A DNA stretch of 64,000 bases from Apricaphanius iberus. Lineage: Eukaryota; Chordata; Actinopteri; Cyprinodontiformes; Aphaniidae. Where the stretch lies: the NCBI GenBank assembly GCA_028564705.1, contig JAPXFQ010000831.1, forward strand, positions 3,038,001 through 3,102,000, in the 5' to 3' direction. The translations under genes were made by a program, and so were the position numbers. This document shows, piece after piece, positions 22,441 to 34,100 of this stretch. Position 1 is the stretch's first letter, and each line of letters opens with the position of its first letter. The notes beneath the pieces were generated by a model that was not told the origin of the DNA, searched no databases, and saw only the letters and a program-made list of their open reading frames with translations.

Positions 22441-23374
22441 AGACCTTTTGATCTTTAACCAAAAGATTTAGTGTCCATGTGTACAATCATTCTCTGCTAC
22501 CCTAAAAACTGACATGGGAATGATTACTTTGCTTTGCTAGGCATAAGTGTAAATGAGACAGATATTTAATGTTACATATTGGCATTTCCATCAACAGAAT
22601 ACAATTTAGTAGCACCTTAGCTACTTGTAGATTCAGACTTAAAGGGAATATATCATTCTATTTTACAGCTTTCAACTTGGGGATAGAAATGTACATTATA
22701 AAATTGTACCATTGGTGTTATACAGTATTAATTTGCCATGAAATTTAACTTGTATCGTGTAGTTAATGTTAGACTACAAAGTGAAATGGCTCATTTCTCT
22801 ATAAACCCGTCTACTGCATATTTAGAATCACACATCTTCTATTACTGTTGTTTCTGCTCCAGTTGAACAGTCAACTGGAAGAGTTGTAGTCCTCACAAAT
22901 CAAGAAACTTTAAACCTGAATGCAGAGATTGTAGCAGCAAACTTTGTAAACTATTTAATTGAAATTTCCGCTTGAAGGTGAGGCTTTTCTCTCTGCTACT
23001 GGTTGTTATTGAATATCCGTAAAACTTTAATGACTTTTTTGTGTGTGTGCACAAACTATTGCACTGGCTCATCCAGAACTCTGACGCAGTGTAAAATTTA
23101 ATGCATCTCTGTCCACTGATTTTACATGTTGTGCACATCATGATGCAAAAACCAGCTATAAGTGAAGACTTTTATGAAAAGAAATGTTTTCTACTACCTT
23201 AGAGTATCTGATGATCTGAGCAATTTCAAGCATGACTACACAGATATGATACACTCTGAAATATAATGTACAGATTGAGTATACATCATTATCATTACAA
23301 GGCATGAGCCATTAGTTTGGTGTCAATGGACTGGCTCTACCACTTTCTAAAAGCTATTTTGAAGTTGATTTAAA
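22441..23374. other. unassigned noncoding DNA
   Basis: No recognised gene, RNA or repeat. Confidence 0.45.
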
Positions 23375-23386
23375 AAGTATAGAAAA

Positions 23387-23455
23387 TACAATGGGGTTAA
23401 AAAGTATTTAGGAGCCACCGAATGTGGAAGTTGTCCGACTTAAAGGAAAAGTATT
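23387..23455 (+). mobile_element. Tc1/mariner-like terminal fragment
   Basis: 'caatggggttaaaaagtatt' followed by 'taggagccaccgaatgtgg' resembles the start of a fish Tc1-like element (CAGTGGGG...AAAAGTATTTAG), preceded by TA as expected of its target. Only the end is present. Confidence 0.45.
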
Positions 23456-24759
23456 TTTTTTTTGTTTTTGTTTTTTTTAATATGGACCTTACGTTTAGCA
23501 TTTATTAAGATAATTTCCCACCCAGACAAGTTTGGAGCCACCTGGAGTCCTTCAGAATAAGTTTTTATCCAGTCATGATCAGCGTATATCCATATAATGG
23601 GAGTTAATGGGGGAAGGAGATTTGCCGCCTGTAATAAGGAATTATCAGCCTTAAAACCCCTTAATTTCACCTATGTTTTGTTATGAATCGTTTGCAATAT
23701 TCCCCTGTAAATTTGGAACATCTCAGAGGTGTTGTGGTGCAAGCCTCTGGGGTTTTTACAGGCTTTTAATCCAACCAATTCCAATATACATTAACCGGCG
23801 ATTTCAATAATGTTGCAGCTGCCCGCCATAACTGCTGTAGTCTGCATAAGTTGTGGAAAGGGAGCCTGTGAGAGCTGAACTTAGTCCAGTTGGTCATTTG
23901 GTTTCTGCAATTTGTAAATCCACAAATGCGAACCATGTTTGTGTCTGCAGTAGCAAGTTCAGTCTATCCGATTGCCATAGAGCACAGACTGAAAGTCCTG
24001 CCTAGACACATCAATTGCACATTAGTGTCCATCAGTAGCAGCTCCAGAGAGTTTTGATTGGGGATGCAATGGGGGGGTCTTGGTCATTTTAAAGGGGTCT
24101 GTGATTGATCATCTTCTTACATACAATTGCACCTTTCCTCAATGACAAAAGAACCATTTAAATCACCAATAGACAATAAGTGGCTTAGTTACCAGCAATA
24201 TTAATAATGGTTAATATATGGATGCGGCTTTCAGCTCCTGTATCTCAGTCCTCTGAAACTCAGGGAGCCTTTCGTCGGGCTTTGAGGATAAATCAATGTT
24301 TTGTTTATCAATGTTTAGAATTCACCTGGTTTCGGCAGTCTTTCAGCTCCCCGAAGGCTGCGTGCAGAAGAACGCGCAGCTGGCAGCTGCAAATGTTAAT
24401 CTGTCTTAAATATGTCAGCTGTGGTGCACATTCTTTCTTGGTCGAAAACACAAGCTGACAATTAATGTAGACCGTGGCACTGGTATTCCAGATCCTCCAG
24501 TTCATTTAGGACTTGAGTCTTCCGATTCAGAGTTCCTCCTGCACATCCTAAAACAAATTCCTTTCATTTAAGGTTTTCAATGAGATGGTTGAAACCATAA
24601 GACATTTCCACACAAAAAAAATGATCTCAGACACAAATCCAAAGGACTTCAACATTTCAGCTAAAATATTAATCATGATGACGTGTACAAGTTTCTCACT
24701 TTTTTCTTCAGCTTCCTGATCCACATGCAGAACACAGCACACAGATATGATCAGTTTTT
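23456..24759. other. unassigned noncoding DNA
   Basis: Somewhat more GC-balanced than its surroundings. A 76-codon minus-strand frame (23440-23670) with 'LLPPLTPIIWIYADHDW' looks protein-like but matches nothing I can name. No splice context stands out. Confidence 0.35.
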
Positions 24760-25245
24760 AAAAGGTTTATTGAGCAGGTTGTATGTGATGTCAGAGACCA
24801 GGGAATTCTTTCAGGGCAAATTGTAAAGTTGCAGTTCAGGGAAAGGTGTTAAGAGGTGAGTAACCAGTAGAAGAAAGCGAAGACTGGGGCTAAAAGAGCA
24901 GGTGGAAGCATATTTTGGCTGGAACCCAGGACTGATAGATTAATCACGGTAACCTTAAAAAAAACACAGTGAACTTAGTAGCAGGTATGCACAGGGGTAA
25001 GTAATATTTTAGAAAATACAAGGAAACTCAGAGAGCTAGAGGTACTGTTAGAGCAAAGAACTGCAGGCACTGAATGTCTGGCAGCCTGCTCCTTATGAAG
25101 CCAACTGATGAGTGATGCCAGCCAGGTGGCTCTGGAGGATGCCTCCATCTTTCAGTGGTGATGGAGAGATTCAGCCTCTGCTGGACTCATAGGAAGATGT
25201 GGAACAAGAGACACACCAGACACAAATACCCCAGACTCATGACAG
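24760..25245. repeat. possible old interspersed repeat
   Basis: The block from 'aaaaggtttattgagcagg' to 'cagactcatgacag' resembles fish repeats made of degenerate purine-rich phrases with a TTTATTG start, probably an antisense non-autonomous element. The ends and family are uncertain. Confidence 0.3.
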
Positions 25246-25419
25246 TTTGTTTTCTCAATTTTTTTAGAACTGTATGTATTTAATTTTTTGTGGATTAGAG
25301 AAAATATGCAAAAAATTCATACTTGTGGACCCAGTTCTTATTAAAATGAATTGTTTTATTCTGTGTATTTATCATTCCACTATGAAAAAAAAGAAAAATT
25401 TGTGAAAAATATTTAAGTG

Positions 25420-25705
25420 TTCATCCTTGCGTCCATCGTCTAGAACAAGTTATCCTCATTTAGGATTGTGGGGGGCTTTTAATCCATCGCAGGACACCAG
25501 GACAAAAAAAACATGCACACACCTATACCAAAGGGCAATTTTAGACAGTTTGACCTAAGTCGTATTTTTGGGCTGTGGCTGGAGTCCCAGGGCGGAGCCC
25601 TAAAATGTACAGGAAGAACATGCAAACTCCATGCAGAAAGACTCCAGGCCAGGATTCAAACTTAGGACATTCTTGATTCAAGAACATGGAAGTGTACCTC
25701 AGTAT
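25420..25705 (-). mobile_element. tRNA-headed SINE, antisense, degenerate
   Basis: On the plus strand the order is 'aatccatcgcaggaca', 'acacacctataccaaagggc', 'acatgcaaactccatgcag' and 'caggattcaaacttaggaca', the reverse of the head and body of an abundant fish SINE. The B-box-like part is 'aggattcaaactt'. It is diverged from the copies at 52131 and 61550. Confidence 0.6.
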
Positions 25706-25904
25706 TAAACCAGTATGAATACCTGATCTGTTAGCTCTTAGAGCAGATCAAATGCTGCAAAACTGATTTGCATGTTGTAATTCACCTGAAAAGCAATGGG
25801 GTCCAAGCAGAAACTGTTTAGTTCCTAATGTTTGTATGTTTTTGATATATGAAGAACAAAACTTTAAGGTAACAGTCAAAATGCATCAAAATGCAACAGG
25901 AAAT

Positions 25905-25980
25905 CCATCCATTGTCTATGCCGCTTTCCTTGTAAGATTGCTGGGGGTTTGGTGCCTATCTCCAGTGGTCATCAGACCGC
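25905..25980 (-). mobile_element. SINE 3' tail fragment, antisense
   Basis: 'atccatccattgtctatgcc' and 'tggtgcctatctccagtggt' match, in reverse, the end of the SINE found whole at 61550-61875. Confidence 0.6.
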
Positions 25981-26054
25981 AGAACATTGCTAAATCATTA
26001 CTGAGGAACATGGAAAAATGGTCGTACACGTGTTAGCGTCTTCCATGTGTGTCT

Positions 26055-26155
26055 TGGGGTGATTGTTATGGACTGGTGACCAATCTTTCACCAGGCTGCC
26101 CACATACAGCTCAGAAGTTAAAGCGGGTACAGAAAAGGAACAAATGGATGTTATC
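26055..26155 (+). mobile_element. SINE 3' tail fragment, sense
   Basis: 'tatggactggtgaccaatct', 'accaggctgcc' and 'gttaaagcgggtacagaaaa' follow the order of the SINE tail (GATGGACTGGCGACC...GATAAGCGG). With 25905-25980 it makes an inverted pair. Confidence 0.5.
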
Positions 26156-26494
26156 CACACAGCAGAGTCCAATCTCTAACCAAGATTTGCTTTGTAAACA
26201 AACAGAAAACCTTAATGAACTTACAATCAGTACAGAAATTCATGTACACTTTTGCACAGCTGAGACTAAACTAATCCTCAATAGCCATTACATTTTAATG
26301 CAGTGCGAAATTGAGATGATACATATTGACCCCCACTCAGCTTCACCTCTCTCTAGAGCCCATCCTAGCAAGTAACAAACAATGTGTTGATAAAATGAGT
26401 TTTTATTTCCCAGATTGCCCTGTTTGATTGCTTTCAGATGATGTTTACCTTCTGACACTAATATATTTACATGGATCACATCATCTAGACTGCT

Positions 26495-26660
26495 TTCAGT
26501 TAGGTATGCAAACCCTTAACTTTAAAACTTTCCACATTTTATCATATTACAAATTCAAGTTTCAGTATGTTTTAGGGGGATTTTATATGGCAAAGAAGGA
26601 CAAACACTGTAACAGAAAAATGATACATGGTTTGCAAAATGCTTTGCTTAAACCAGCAAA
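26495..26660. mobile_element. Tc1/mariner-like non-coding end region
   Basis: 'aactttccacattttatca', 'gggggattttatatgg' and 'aaatgatacatggtttgcaa' belong to a fish repeat also seen at 33764-34100. No transposase frame is left. Confidence 0.4.
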
Positions 26661-26710
26661 ATAAGGTTGATGAGCTGACAGTACTGGAACCTCTAGAGAC
26701 ACATTAAACG

Positions 26711-27560
26711 ATGGCAAAGTCAAGCTATGACCTGATTCACATTTCTATGATTAAACGACGAATGTCCCAGCAAACTCTTGAAAAACTCATTTATGCACGC
26801 AGCTTTAGTTGGAATGATTACTGCAACAGTGTGTTCACAGGTCTGGCTAGTAAGTCCATCAGACAGCTGCAGCTGATCCAGAACCCTACTGCTCGCATCC
26901 TCAGTAAAATGAGGAAAGTAGAGCACATCTGTCAGGAAGTCATCAGCCCCATGTACTTTCACCTGCCCTGCTGTGCTTTCCTCTTTCTTATTCCCCAAAG
27001 TCCCAGATTTAAGGAGCCTTAACTCACCTTAGATCTGTTCCACCATCTGGCCAGCCAGTTCAGAACCTCCTTTTTGACACAGTCTTAAAGCCTGCTGAAC
27101 TTGTAACCTGCCAATCCAGCTTCCTCCTGATCTCCCCAGATCTGTCTCCTTTTCCAATCCAGTCTCTGCTTCTCCCTTTTCAGGTTCTGCGTTTCAGCGC
27201 TTGTCACCATTCCTAAAATAAACCTACATGAACTCTCTTGCTTTGCTTGTGCCTTCTGACAACATCAACCCAGTTCTAAGGTCCTTACACTGGCTCTCTG
27301 TAGTTCAGAGAACAGTTTTACTGTTTGTAGATCACTGAATGGCTTTGAACCAAAATATATTAAAGATCTCCAATCTACCTTCCAGACAACTCAGGGCTTT
27401 TGGGTCAAGTCTACTCTGCAGCAGCACTCAGTTTTTATGCTCCTCTAATATGAAACAAACTTCCAAGAACCTACTGAAACACTGCCTTCCTTTAAATGAA
27501 GGCTAAAACCTCATCTGTTTAGAGTTGCCTTTGATTAATATTAATCATCATAACAAAACA
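26711..27560 (+). mobile_element. L2-clade LINE, 3' part, interrupted by a solo LTR
   Basis: Left of the interruption the sense strand gives 'DYCNSVFTGLASKSIRQLQL', a hallmark block of fish L2-type reverse transcriptases. Right of it, beginning at 27267, come 'NPVLRSLHWLSVV' and, near 27490, the end of the ORF. The two halves join in frame after removing the LTR and one target copy. The sequence after about 27540 is presumably 3' untranslated. Several stops show the copy is inactive. Confidence 0.75.
26930..27261 (+). mobile_element. solo LTR, 332 bp, inside L2
   Basis: Ends are TGTCAG and CTGACA, a perfect 6-bp inverted repeat with TG...CA termini. The 5-bp target 'acatc' is duplicated exactly at 26925-26929 and 27262-27266. 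An AATAAA signal lies near 27218, and the sequence is pyrimidine-rich. No internal retroelement region remains, so it arose by recombination between two LTRs or entered alone. The superfamily (gypsy or another group with 5-bp duplications) is not determined. Confidence 0.8.
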
Positions 27561-27699
27561 CATCACTGTGTATTATTCCTTATATAGCAATCCTCCTATT
27601 ATAAAATCCAAACAAAATATATTGTAGTTTTTGCAAGGCACTGAGTCTACAATCATTACACCAGCTGAAGAAGCTGGATGATGCAGAGGTTATTTTTCA

Positions 27700-28889
27700 T
27701 GTGTCTGTGTCTGCTTTGTGGCTGTGGAACCCACAGTTGACCCACTGGAGTTGCTTTAACAGCTGCAGAGTGTATACATCTAAAACAAAGCTAATAACTC
27801 CGCATTATGCATCCATGTAGGTGGAGGCAGATTGGTGAAATGGGTGCAATAAGGTGAGCATAACCTTTCCGTTAACTCAAGTGCCGTTTCAATGAGTTAA
27901 TGCAGGGAGGTTCAAACTAAAAGCATTCATTGAGACTGCTGTAAAACTAGGGAGCAAGCAGAGATTACAGGTCATATGGACAGCGTGTTCTGGTTGTTCT
28001 GAAAAACAAATGGAAGAAGCAGAGATCAGTGTAAGCCAGAGGGGCAGTGGCAAGCTGCCGCCCAACAGAAGCTGAACGGGAGGAGTAAATCCTGTGGGAA
28101 ACGTTGCTCAGATCCCTGAAAATCTTCACATAATGATGAAAGCAGGGATTCATTCTGCTGACTGGCGTTAAAGGAGAAAAAACAAGGGCTGGAGAGCAGA
28201 ACCAATGAAACTACTCTTTAATGTTAACTTTAAAGTGTCAAAATGCTATAAACAACACTGTGTTTTTACATTGGTTTTTTATTCAGATTCAAATTCATTT
28301 ATTAAAGACCACACAAGTTGGTATTATTTGTTTTCAGTACAGCATAACCTAACATGCTCACATCTCTGTGTCATTATGAATGTTATATCTTTTAAAAGAA
28401 TAAAAATAGCAATAATATTTTAGGCCTGGAAGATATTTTTTTTATCATTCATGGGTCTTATTCCAATGTATTTTGTACCCCCTCAACTCAGTGGTCCCAG
28501 CTGGTGTAGTGACTCTTGGTGAAAACCTGAGCCCGTTAGTGCTGGCATTCTTTTGATTCGCCTATAGCGTCAAACTGATTCTACAAAAATGCTGGAATTC
28601 CATCCAGCAGATGGAATAAAAGCAGGATTGAGGATTGAGCTAAGAAATGGACAACGGCAACGCTGCAACATAGTACATTTCATATAAGTACTTCACTGTT
28701 TGATTGTGTTACACGTGCTGTTGCTGGTGTGGTTATTCCCACTTCAATACAATAATAGCTCGAGTAGCCTGGGATTTCATTTACATGTAGAGAAATGACA
28801 TGCATTTCAAAAGCCCCAATTCAGTCGGGCTAGGGCAATAATTCGGTTTTCTCTTCCTGCATGTAAATGCATTCATTATTGGAAATTAT
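27700..28889. other. unassigned noncoding DNA
   Basis: No recognised feature. Part of 28720-28889 repeats a 'tttacatgtagagaaat' / 'gcatgtaaatgcattc' theme and may be an old repeat flanking the L2 piece. Confidence 0.4.
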
Positions 28890-28972
28890 CTCTCCAGTCC
28901 ATGCATGAAGCTGTTTCTGAACTGGAGAGCTCCTTCAGTAACAGACTGCTTCATCCCAAGTGCACAAAGAAG
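28890..28972 (+). mobile_element. L2-clade LINE fragment
   Basis: The sense strand encodes 'MHEAVSELESSFSNRLLHPK', the segment of an L2-type ORF that follows the HPLH motif, comparable to 'HPLHNAISRQRSSFSDRLL' in the copy at 6732-7133. It breaks off at the Rex3 junction. Confidence 0.65.
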
Positions 28973-28975
28973 AGC

Positions 28976-29275
28976 TTCACCTTTCAGCTCAGCTCTCTCT
29001 TCACCACAACAGATCAGTACAGCACCCGCATAACTGCAGACGCCTTACCAATCTGCTTATCGATCTCTTACTCCATTTTTCCTTCATTCATGAACAAGAC
29101 CCCCAGATACTTGAACTCCTCCGCTTGAGGAAGGACCTCATCCCCGACCCGGAAAAGGCACCCTACGCTTTTCCGTCTCAAGACCATGGTCTCTGATTTG
29201 GAGGTGCTGATCTTCATCCCAGCCGCTTCGCACTCAGCTGTGAAACGCTCCAGCAAAAGTTGTGGATCGCATTCT
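28976..29275 (-). mobile_element. Rex3: Rex3-type LINE internal fragment
   Basis: It corresponds to roughly 15990-16295 of the other copy, in the same antisense orientation. The minus-strand frame at 29068-29256 reads 'ERFTAECEAAGMKISTSKSE' and 'YLGVLFMNEGKME'. It lacks both the polymerase active site and the (GATG)n tail, so it is not a simple 3'-anchored insertion. It abuts an L2 fragment with 'agagctt' at the joint. Confidence 0.75.
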
Positions 29276-30660
29276 GATTTGAATGTGATTTTCTTATTTT
29301 TTTACTAACTTCACTGATTCAGTTTTTATGGTGGCAGTTTCCTTTTACGCTTGGGTGTTATGAAGAGCAATTAAATTAAATATACTTCATTTCAAAGTTA
29401 ATGAAAATTCAGTTAATCACAATAACCTCATTTGCACTTTGTTTCAGCCCTGACACAAAATTTCCAACTAGCATAATTTCAATTATCTAATTGTCGGCTC
29501 AGGGGAAAGAGTTAACAAGCACATGGAAGCACACGGTACTCCGTCTCTCTGCCAAGTTAGAAGAGCTGAATTGTTCCTTTTGAAAGGGAGGGGTGCTTCA
29601 AATTATTCCTAATCATGGTTACGTTGAAGGAAACATGTGCTGTCATTATCATTCTGCATCAAAAGAGCTTTGCAGGGAAGGATATTGTTGATAGTATAAT
29701 TGCACCCAAATCAGCCTCATTGTCATCTAATCACCAAGAACTTTAGGAGGAGAGGTTCAACTGCTGTGAAGAAAGCTTCAGGGTATCATGTACAAATAAT
29801 TGTTGTTTCTTAAAATAGGTTCATATGTTTTCACTCAAGAACAAATGCCAGGGTATCGCCCAGCATCATAATGAAGGGGTAATTAATATTTAACCAGTTA
29901 GTAAGGAGCTGTGGAGAGTTCTGTTTTTGTTCAATATTATATGTTTCACATTGGCATTCAAATCTCTACATTAGGATAACAAAGCTGATGCCTGGACTAC
30001 TTGATCCATCACAACCAACCTCTCGCAGTTCTGCTTCGGTCAGAACTCCTCGAAATTACTTGAAGGTGGTGAACAATGTTACAGGCCAGTGCACTAAAGA
30101 AGGGGTGGAGTTGCAAGACAGAATGAAACACAGCGCAGAAAAAACGCATTCCCAGTCTTACAGAAGGTAAAAGAACATTATTGATTGGAATATTCACAGA
30201 AAACTTGGCTTAATGATTTCCACAAGCCAGAATGTGTGAAAGTGTCTTCAAATGATTTAAGAATTTAACCAAAGATAAGATAAAGACCTTTAACCTGCGA
30301 GTGTAGAAGTTGAAATAAGTTTTCATTTGAAGAAACCTTGTGTTTAAATTTTAAGGAACTTTTGAAATTACATTTTTTAAATATTTACCTGATAATGTAA
30401 GAGACCTGAAATACAGCACTACACAAAGATAGTTTTGTACTGTTTTCTCAAACTTACAATATTAACATAGAATTAATAGAGGACATCAGCATAATAGGTA
30501 TGAGTTGCTTTGGAAGAGTTTTCAAAAACCTATGAATGTCATGTTAATTTTGTTGTTCAACAAATGATAATAAGAAAACTCCGATAAATTTAAAACAAGG
30601 AGGCCATGATAAACTGGAATCTCTGGGAACACAGTGTGAAGTAAGCCAAACATCAACATA
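29276..30660. other. unassigned noncoding DNA
   Basis: No recognised feature. The frames at 29988-30197 have no domain. Confidence 0.45.
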
Positions 30661-30900
30661 TATGGAAGGTTTTGCCGACAAAGAAACAAAAGCTGCTCAA
30701 AAAGTGGAAATAAAATCTCTGACTACCTACATGGACAAGCTAATGAACATCTGGAGCAATTGTTTTTTATTATTCTTTGGTCAGACAAGACTAAAGTTCT
30801 CTTGTTTGGCCACAATGTCTACAATATCGTTTGGAGTAGCCAGGATGAAGCTGTGCTGCACTGTCAAGCATGGCAGTGGTAGCATATTGATGAGGGCTTG
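30661..30900 (+). pseudogene. Tc1/mariner transposase remnant
   Basis: The sense strand, over two frames, contains 'TKVLLFGHNVYNIVW' and 'VKHGSGSILM', corresponding to the (W)SDETK...LFG and VKHGGGSIMVWG blocks around the first catalytic aspartate of Tc1 transposases. Upstream, 'ttctttggtcagacaagact' fits the FWSDETK block with the aspartate still readable. At least one frameshift separates the motifs. It is an inactive remnant with no defined ends. Confidence 0.65.
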
Positions 30901-31009
30901 AATCACTAACTGGACAGTGGGTGGCTTGCATAAAGAACAAGGAAGACATTCCTTAAAATCTTTCCCTCAGTTAAACAGATATTATGTTGAAACCTGGACA
31001 CTTTAACTG

Positions 31010-31362
31010 TAAGGATGCAACGATACCAGCTTTTTCAAACAGATATGATACCAATACTTGGATCTGAGTACTTGCAGAGTACCAATCTCGATACTTCTAC
31101 CAAACAAAAAAAATGCAATGAATTTTTTTATTTTCTTCTCTGCTTGTTACAGTAAATGATGGTGCAATAGATAAAAAATGAATAAATAAAAATGACAGCA
31201 AAACTAAACTTTCAAGTGAAAAATATTTTTTTCTGTTAAATTAATGCAGAGTTTCCGCATTTTAAGAATCGGCTCATGGTGTTGGTTACAGTAATTATAA
31301 CAATACGAGTATATTAGAACGGTGTCATCCCTGATACCAGTAACGATATCTATGCATCCCTA
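31010..31362 (+). mobile_element. hAT MITE, copy 1, 353 bp
   Basis: It begins 'taaggatgcaacgatacc' and ends 'tatgcatcccta', an inverted repeat of the TAGGGATGCA type. The 8-mers outside, 'tttaactg' and 'attaacta', match at 6 of 8. The interior includes 'atactt' and 'gatcgag'-like phrases and AT-rich sequence shared with copies at 39409 and 51927. It has no coding capacity. Confidence 0.75.
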
Positions 31363-33762
31363 ATTAACTATTCCAACCAGATAAAAATCCATAGCTCACA
31401 CTGAATGAGTAAAGTAGGCTAACATTAGGCTTCTGGAATGATCTAAACTCAAACCTTTTGGAAATGTATGGATTATGTCTCAGGTCTGTACAATAAAACT
31501 AATCATTTTAAAGAAACTACGCATGCTTTCAGAGTGTTTTGTTATTTCACTATGTATGCTGGCATATTTCATATCAACCTTTGTGACCTCTTTAAAGTTT
31601 GTGTTGCCTTTGATGCTCTCTTGGTCTGAATAGTACAGTACATATGATGGGATGAAGAGTGTGGAATATATAGTTTTCACTCTGTCAAGGCCGGCTACAA
31701 CTCTAACTGTCATAGGATCGTCGCAGATTGTTTTATATTGAAGGATCAACTGACCAGGGATGAAACACCATTGCAATTAGTACACCGACGTGGACAGATA
31801 ATTATTAGCTGAATTAATAACAACATTGTTTAAAGTAAGAGTATCATTTTTAGTTTTAAGCAACTATGATGCCAAGGTGAATTCATTAGTGCAAACAGCA
31901 TGGCAAAGAGTGAGATCCAAGAATATAATTATTGGCTCATTGCTGCAGCATCTGAGCCGGAGTTACATTGATTATGTGACAGTGTCACATATGTCCTGTC
32001 ATTCATGGTGGAAATGGTATCAGGCCCAGAGAGTCTAATCAGGAGAACCTGGAGATTTCCCAGCTGGGTTTCAGAGTCGCGAGGGCAAAGTGTAAAGTCC
32101 TCTCAGTTGTGGCTCAGACCAGTAGGCTTGTCTAAGCCGTCAATCTCCTGTGCTGAAAATAAGTCCCAATTCAGCCCTGCGTGATATCTGAGAGCTACGA
32201 TGGACGTGTCCAAATAAATTTATGACAGCCTGCCGTACATCTGTTGATCAAACTGTGGATGCCATGGTGTCAAATTCATTGTAAGGTAATGTCACTTCCT
32301 ACTCTGTGGAAAAGTAAAGCAGATACACAGCGGTGTTACCAGGTTATCGGTTTCTGATATGAAGAAAGATCAAATATCCAGCAAGAATGATGCCCAGACC
32401 TTGATAGAGAGACCAGAACATGTGTGGGGTCTCTGCAACATGCTAAGGGATATCTGAGCAAACACTGATAGATGATATGTTTGGACATTTGTGAATAACT
32501 TTTTAACCATGTGAGGATGAAATTTAAATCTCTGGATCCAGTTCTTGTTTTCAGAATCACTTAAGTTATCCACCCTGAAAAAAGAACAGCTCAAAAACAT
32601 AATTTATGGATATTCATTTCCGTAGTGAGGGTATGTAAAACTTTCACTGGTTATGTGAACGGGTAAAGCAGCCATGCACTTACTCGAGTTTGTGTAAAGC
32701 TCACACTGAATGCTACTACAGTAGGTGTGAAATATAAAGGCATCAGGAATGAAGTGGGGATCCGATCCGAGGTGTCCTCAGTGACTTAACACTTATCCTT
32801 TCAGATGAAGAGCTCTGATCAGGTGCTTCTCATTATATCAGGATATAATCAGTAGTCTCCCCATCTATTTCAGAGGTGAGCTGGCTTACAAACAAATTAA
32901 TTTCTCAATATCATTGCTAAAACAAACAACTTTCCAACACAGTCATTGTGGTGCAGAGGGCTCGCTTTGTGATAGACAATGAAACTTCTCCATTTGGACC
33001 TTTTTATTGATGTCACTGATATGATTTTTTCAGCAGCGTATCCTCTTGATGTGCAAACAGGACTCACTTGTCATGTCTGTAAGCACCTCGCTCCGCCAGG
33101 GATGCGTATCGTTAGCAGGGGATGACAGGGCCTTGTTTCACAGCTGAATAAGCATCTCAGCATGGGATCGAACGCTTGATTAAAAAGTAAAACACTCCAC
33201 ACAAATCTTAGAAATGATGAATAGCCGAGCTCGCTTGGAGTTAATAATATCTGAGTGTAGCGGAGCCAAGAGGCCTGTGATGGACGGCATAAATTAGCCG
33301 GATGGCCACCACAAACCAATTGCCAAAAGGCATCCACGCAAACACAAACACTTGCATGCATGAAAGCAAGCATACACTTTCCAATGCAAAGCTCGGTTTT
33401 ATAAGTGGTAATTCCAGAGATTATTGAATTATGTTTATCGTCTTTTTATACATTTCCCCAGAGGAATTGTGTGGTTAATCTATTTGAGACCAATCACTGA
33501 TGTAAGCATCTCCCCTCACTTTCAAAGACATTTCATACTTTTTTTAAGTTAGATGTGGAATCAAAAAAAGGTTATTTTAACCTTTCTCTCTCTGTTTTCA
33601 GCTTTTACCTTTACACTAAGCTCTATGCCTTCCTACATCTTTTATGAGGAGGTATAGTGCTGTATAGAATCTTGTGTCTTCAGAGAGCAAGCATGAATAT
33701 CACCAAGGAGAGAGGGTTGAAATATATAGCATGATAATTTGAATAAATCATAGAGAAATACA
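31363..33762. other. unassigned, repeat-poor noncoding interval
   Basis: These 2.4 kb hold no repeat I recognise, unusual for this window, and their composition is more balanced than the flanks. The open frames (up to 100 codons at 33071-33373) have no domains or clear splice sites. Confidence 0.45.
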
Positions 33763-33763
33763 T

Positions 33764-34100
33764 ACAGTGCCTTGGAAGAATACATCTGATTAACCATTAA
33801 ACCCCTTTTCATCAATTTATGATTTTTTTTTATTATTTGTTACAGTCAATACAGTCTTATGGAAAACTACTCACCTGATTATTTTTAATCACTTCACAAC
33901 TATAAACTTGAATGTAGTTTCTTGGCGTTTTATGTGATAGAGCAACACAATGTAACACACAATTATCAAGTGGAAGGAAAATTATTTGTTTTACATAAAA
34001 AGAGCAACATTTAAATTTGTAGCATACTGCATTTACTTTGATACATTTAAATGAATATCAGTACAACCAATTGCCTTCAGTAGTTTCACCCCATCAAAAT
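33764..34100. mobile_element. Tc1/mariner-like non-coding repeat
   Basis: It starts 'ta|cagtgccttgg' and carries 'cgttttatgtgatagagc', 'aacacaatgtaacac' and 'caagtggaaggaaaatta', the standard phrases of a fish repeat with CAGTGCCTTG ends and a TA target. The transposase is absent. Confidence 0.5.

Noticed and set aside
33071..33373. 100-codon minus-strand frame with cysteine-rich start
   Set aside because: There is no recognisable domain, no splice or promoter context, and the length is expected by chance in 64 kb.
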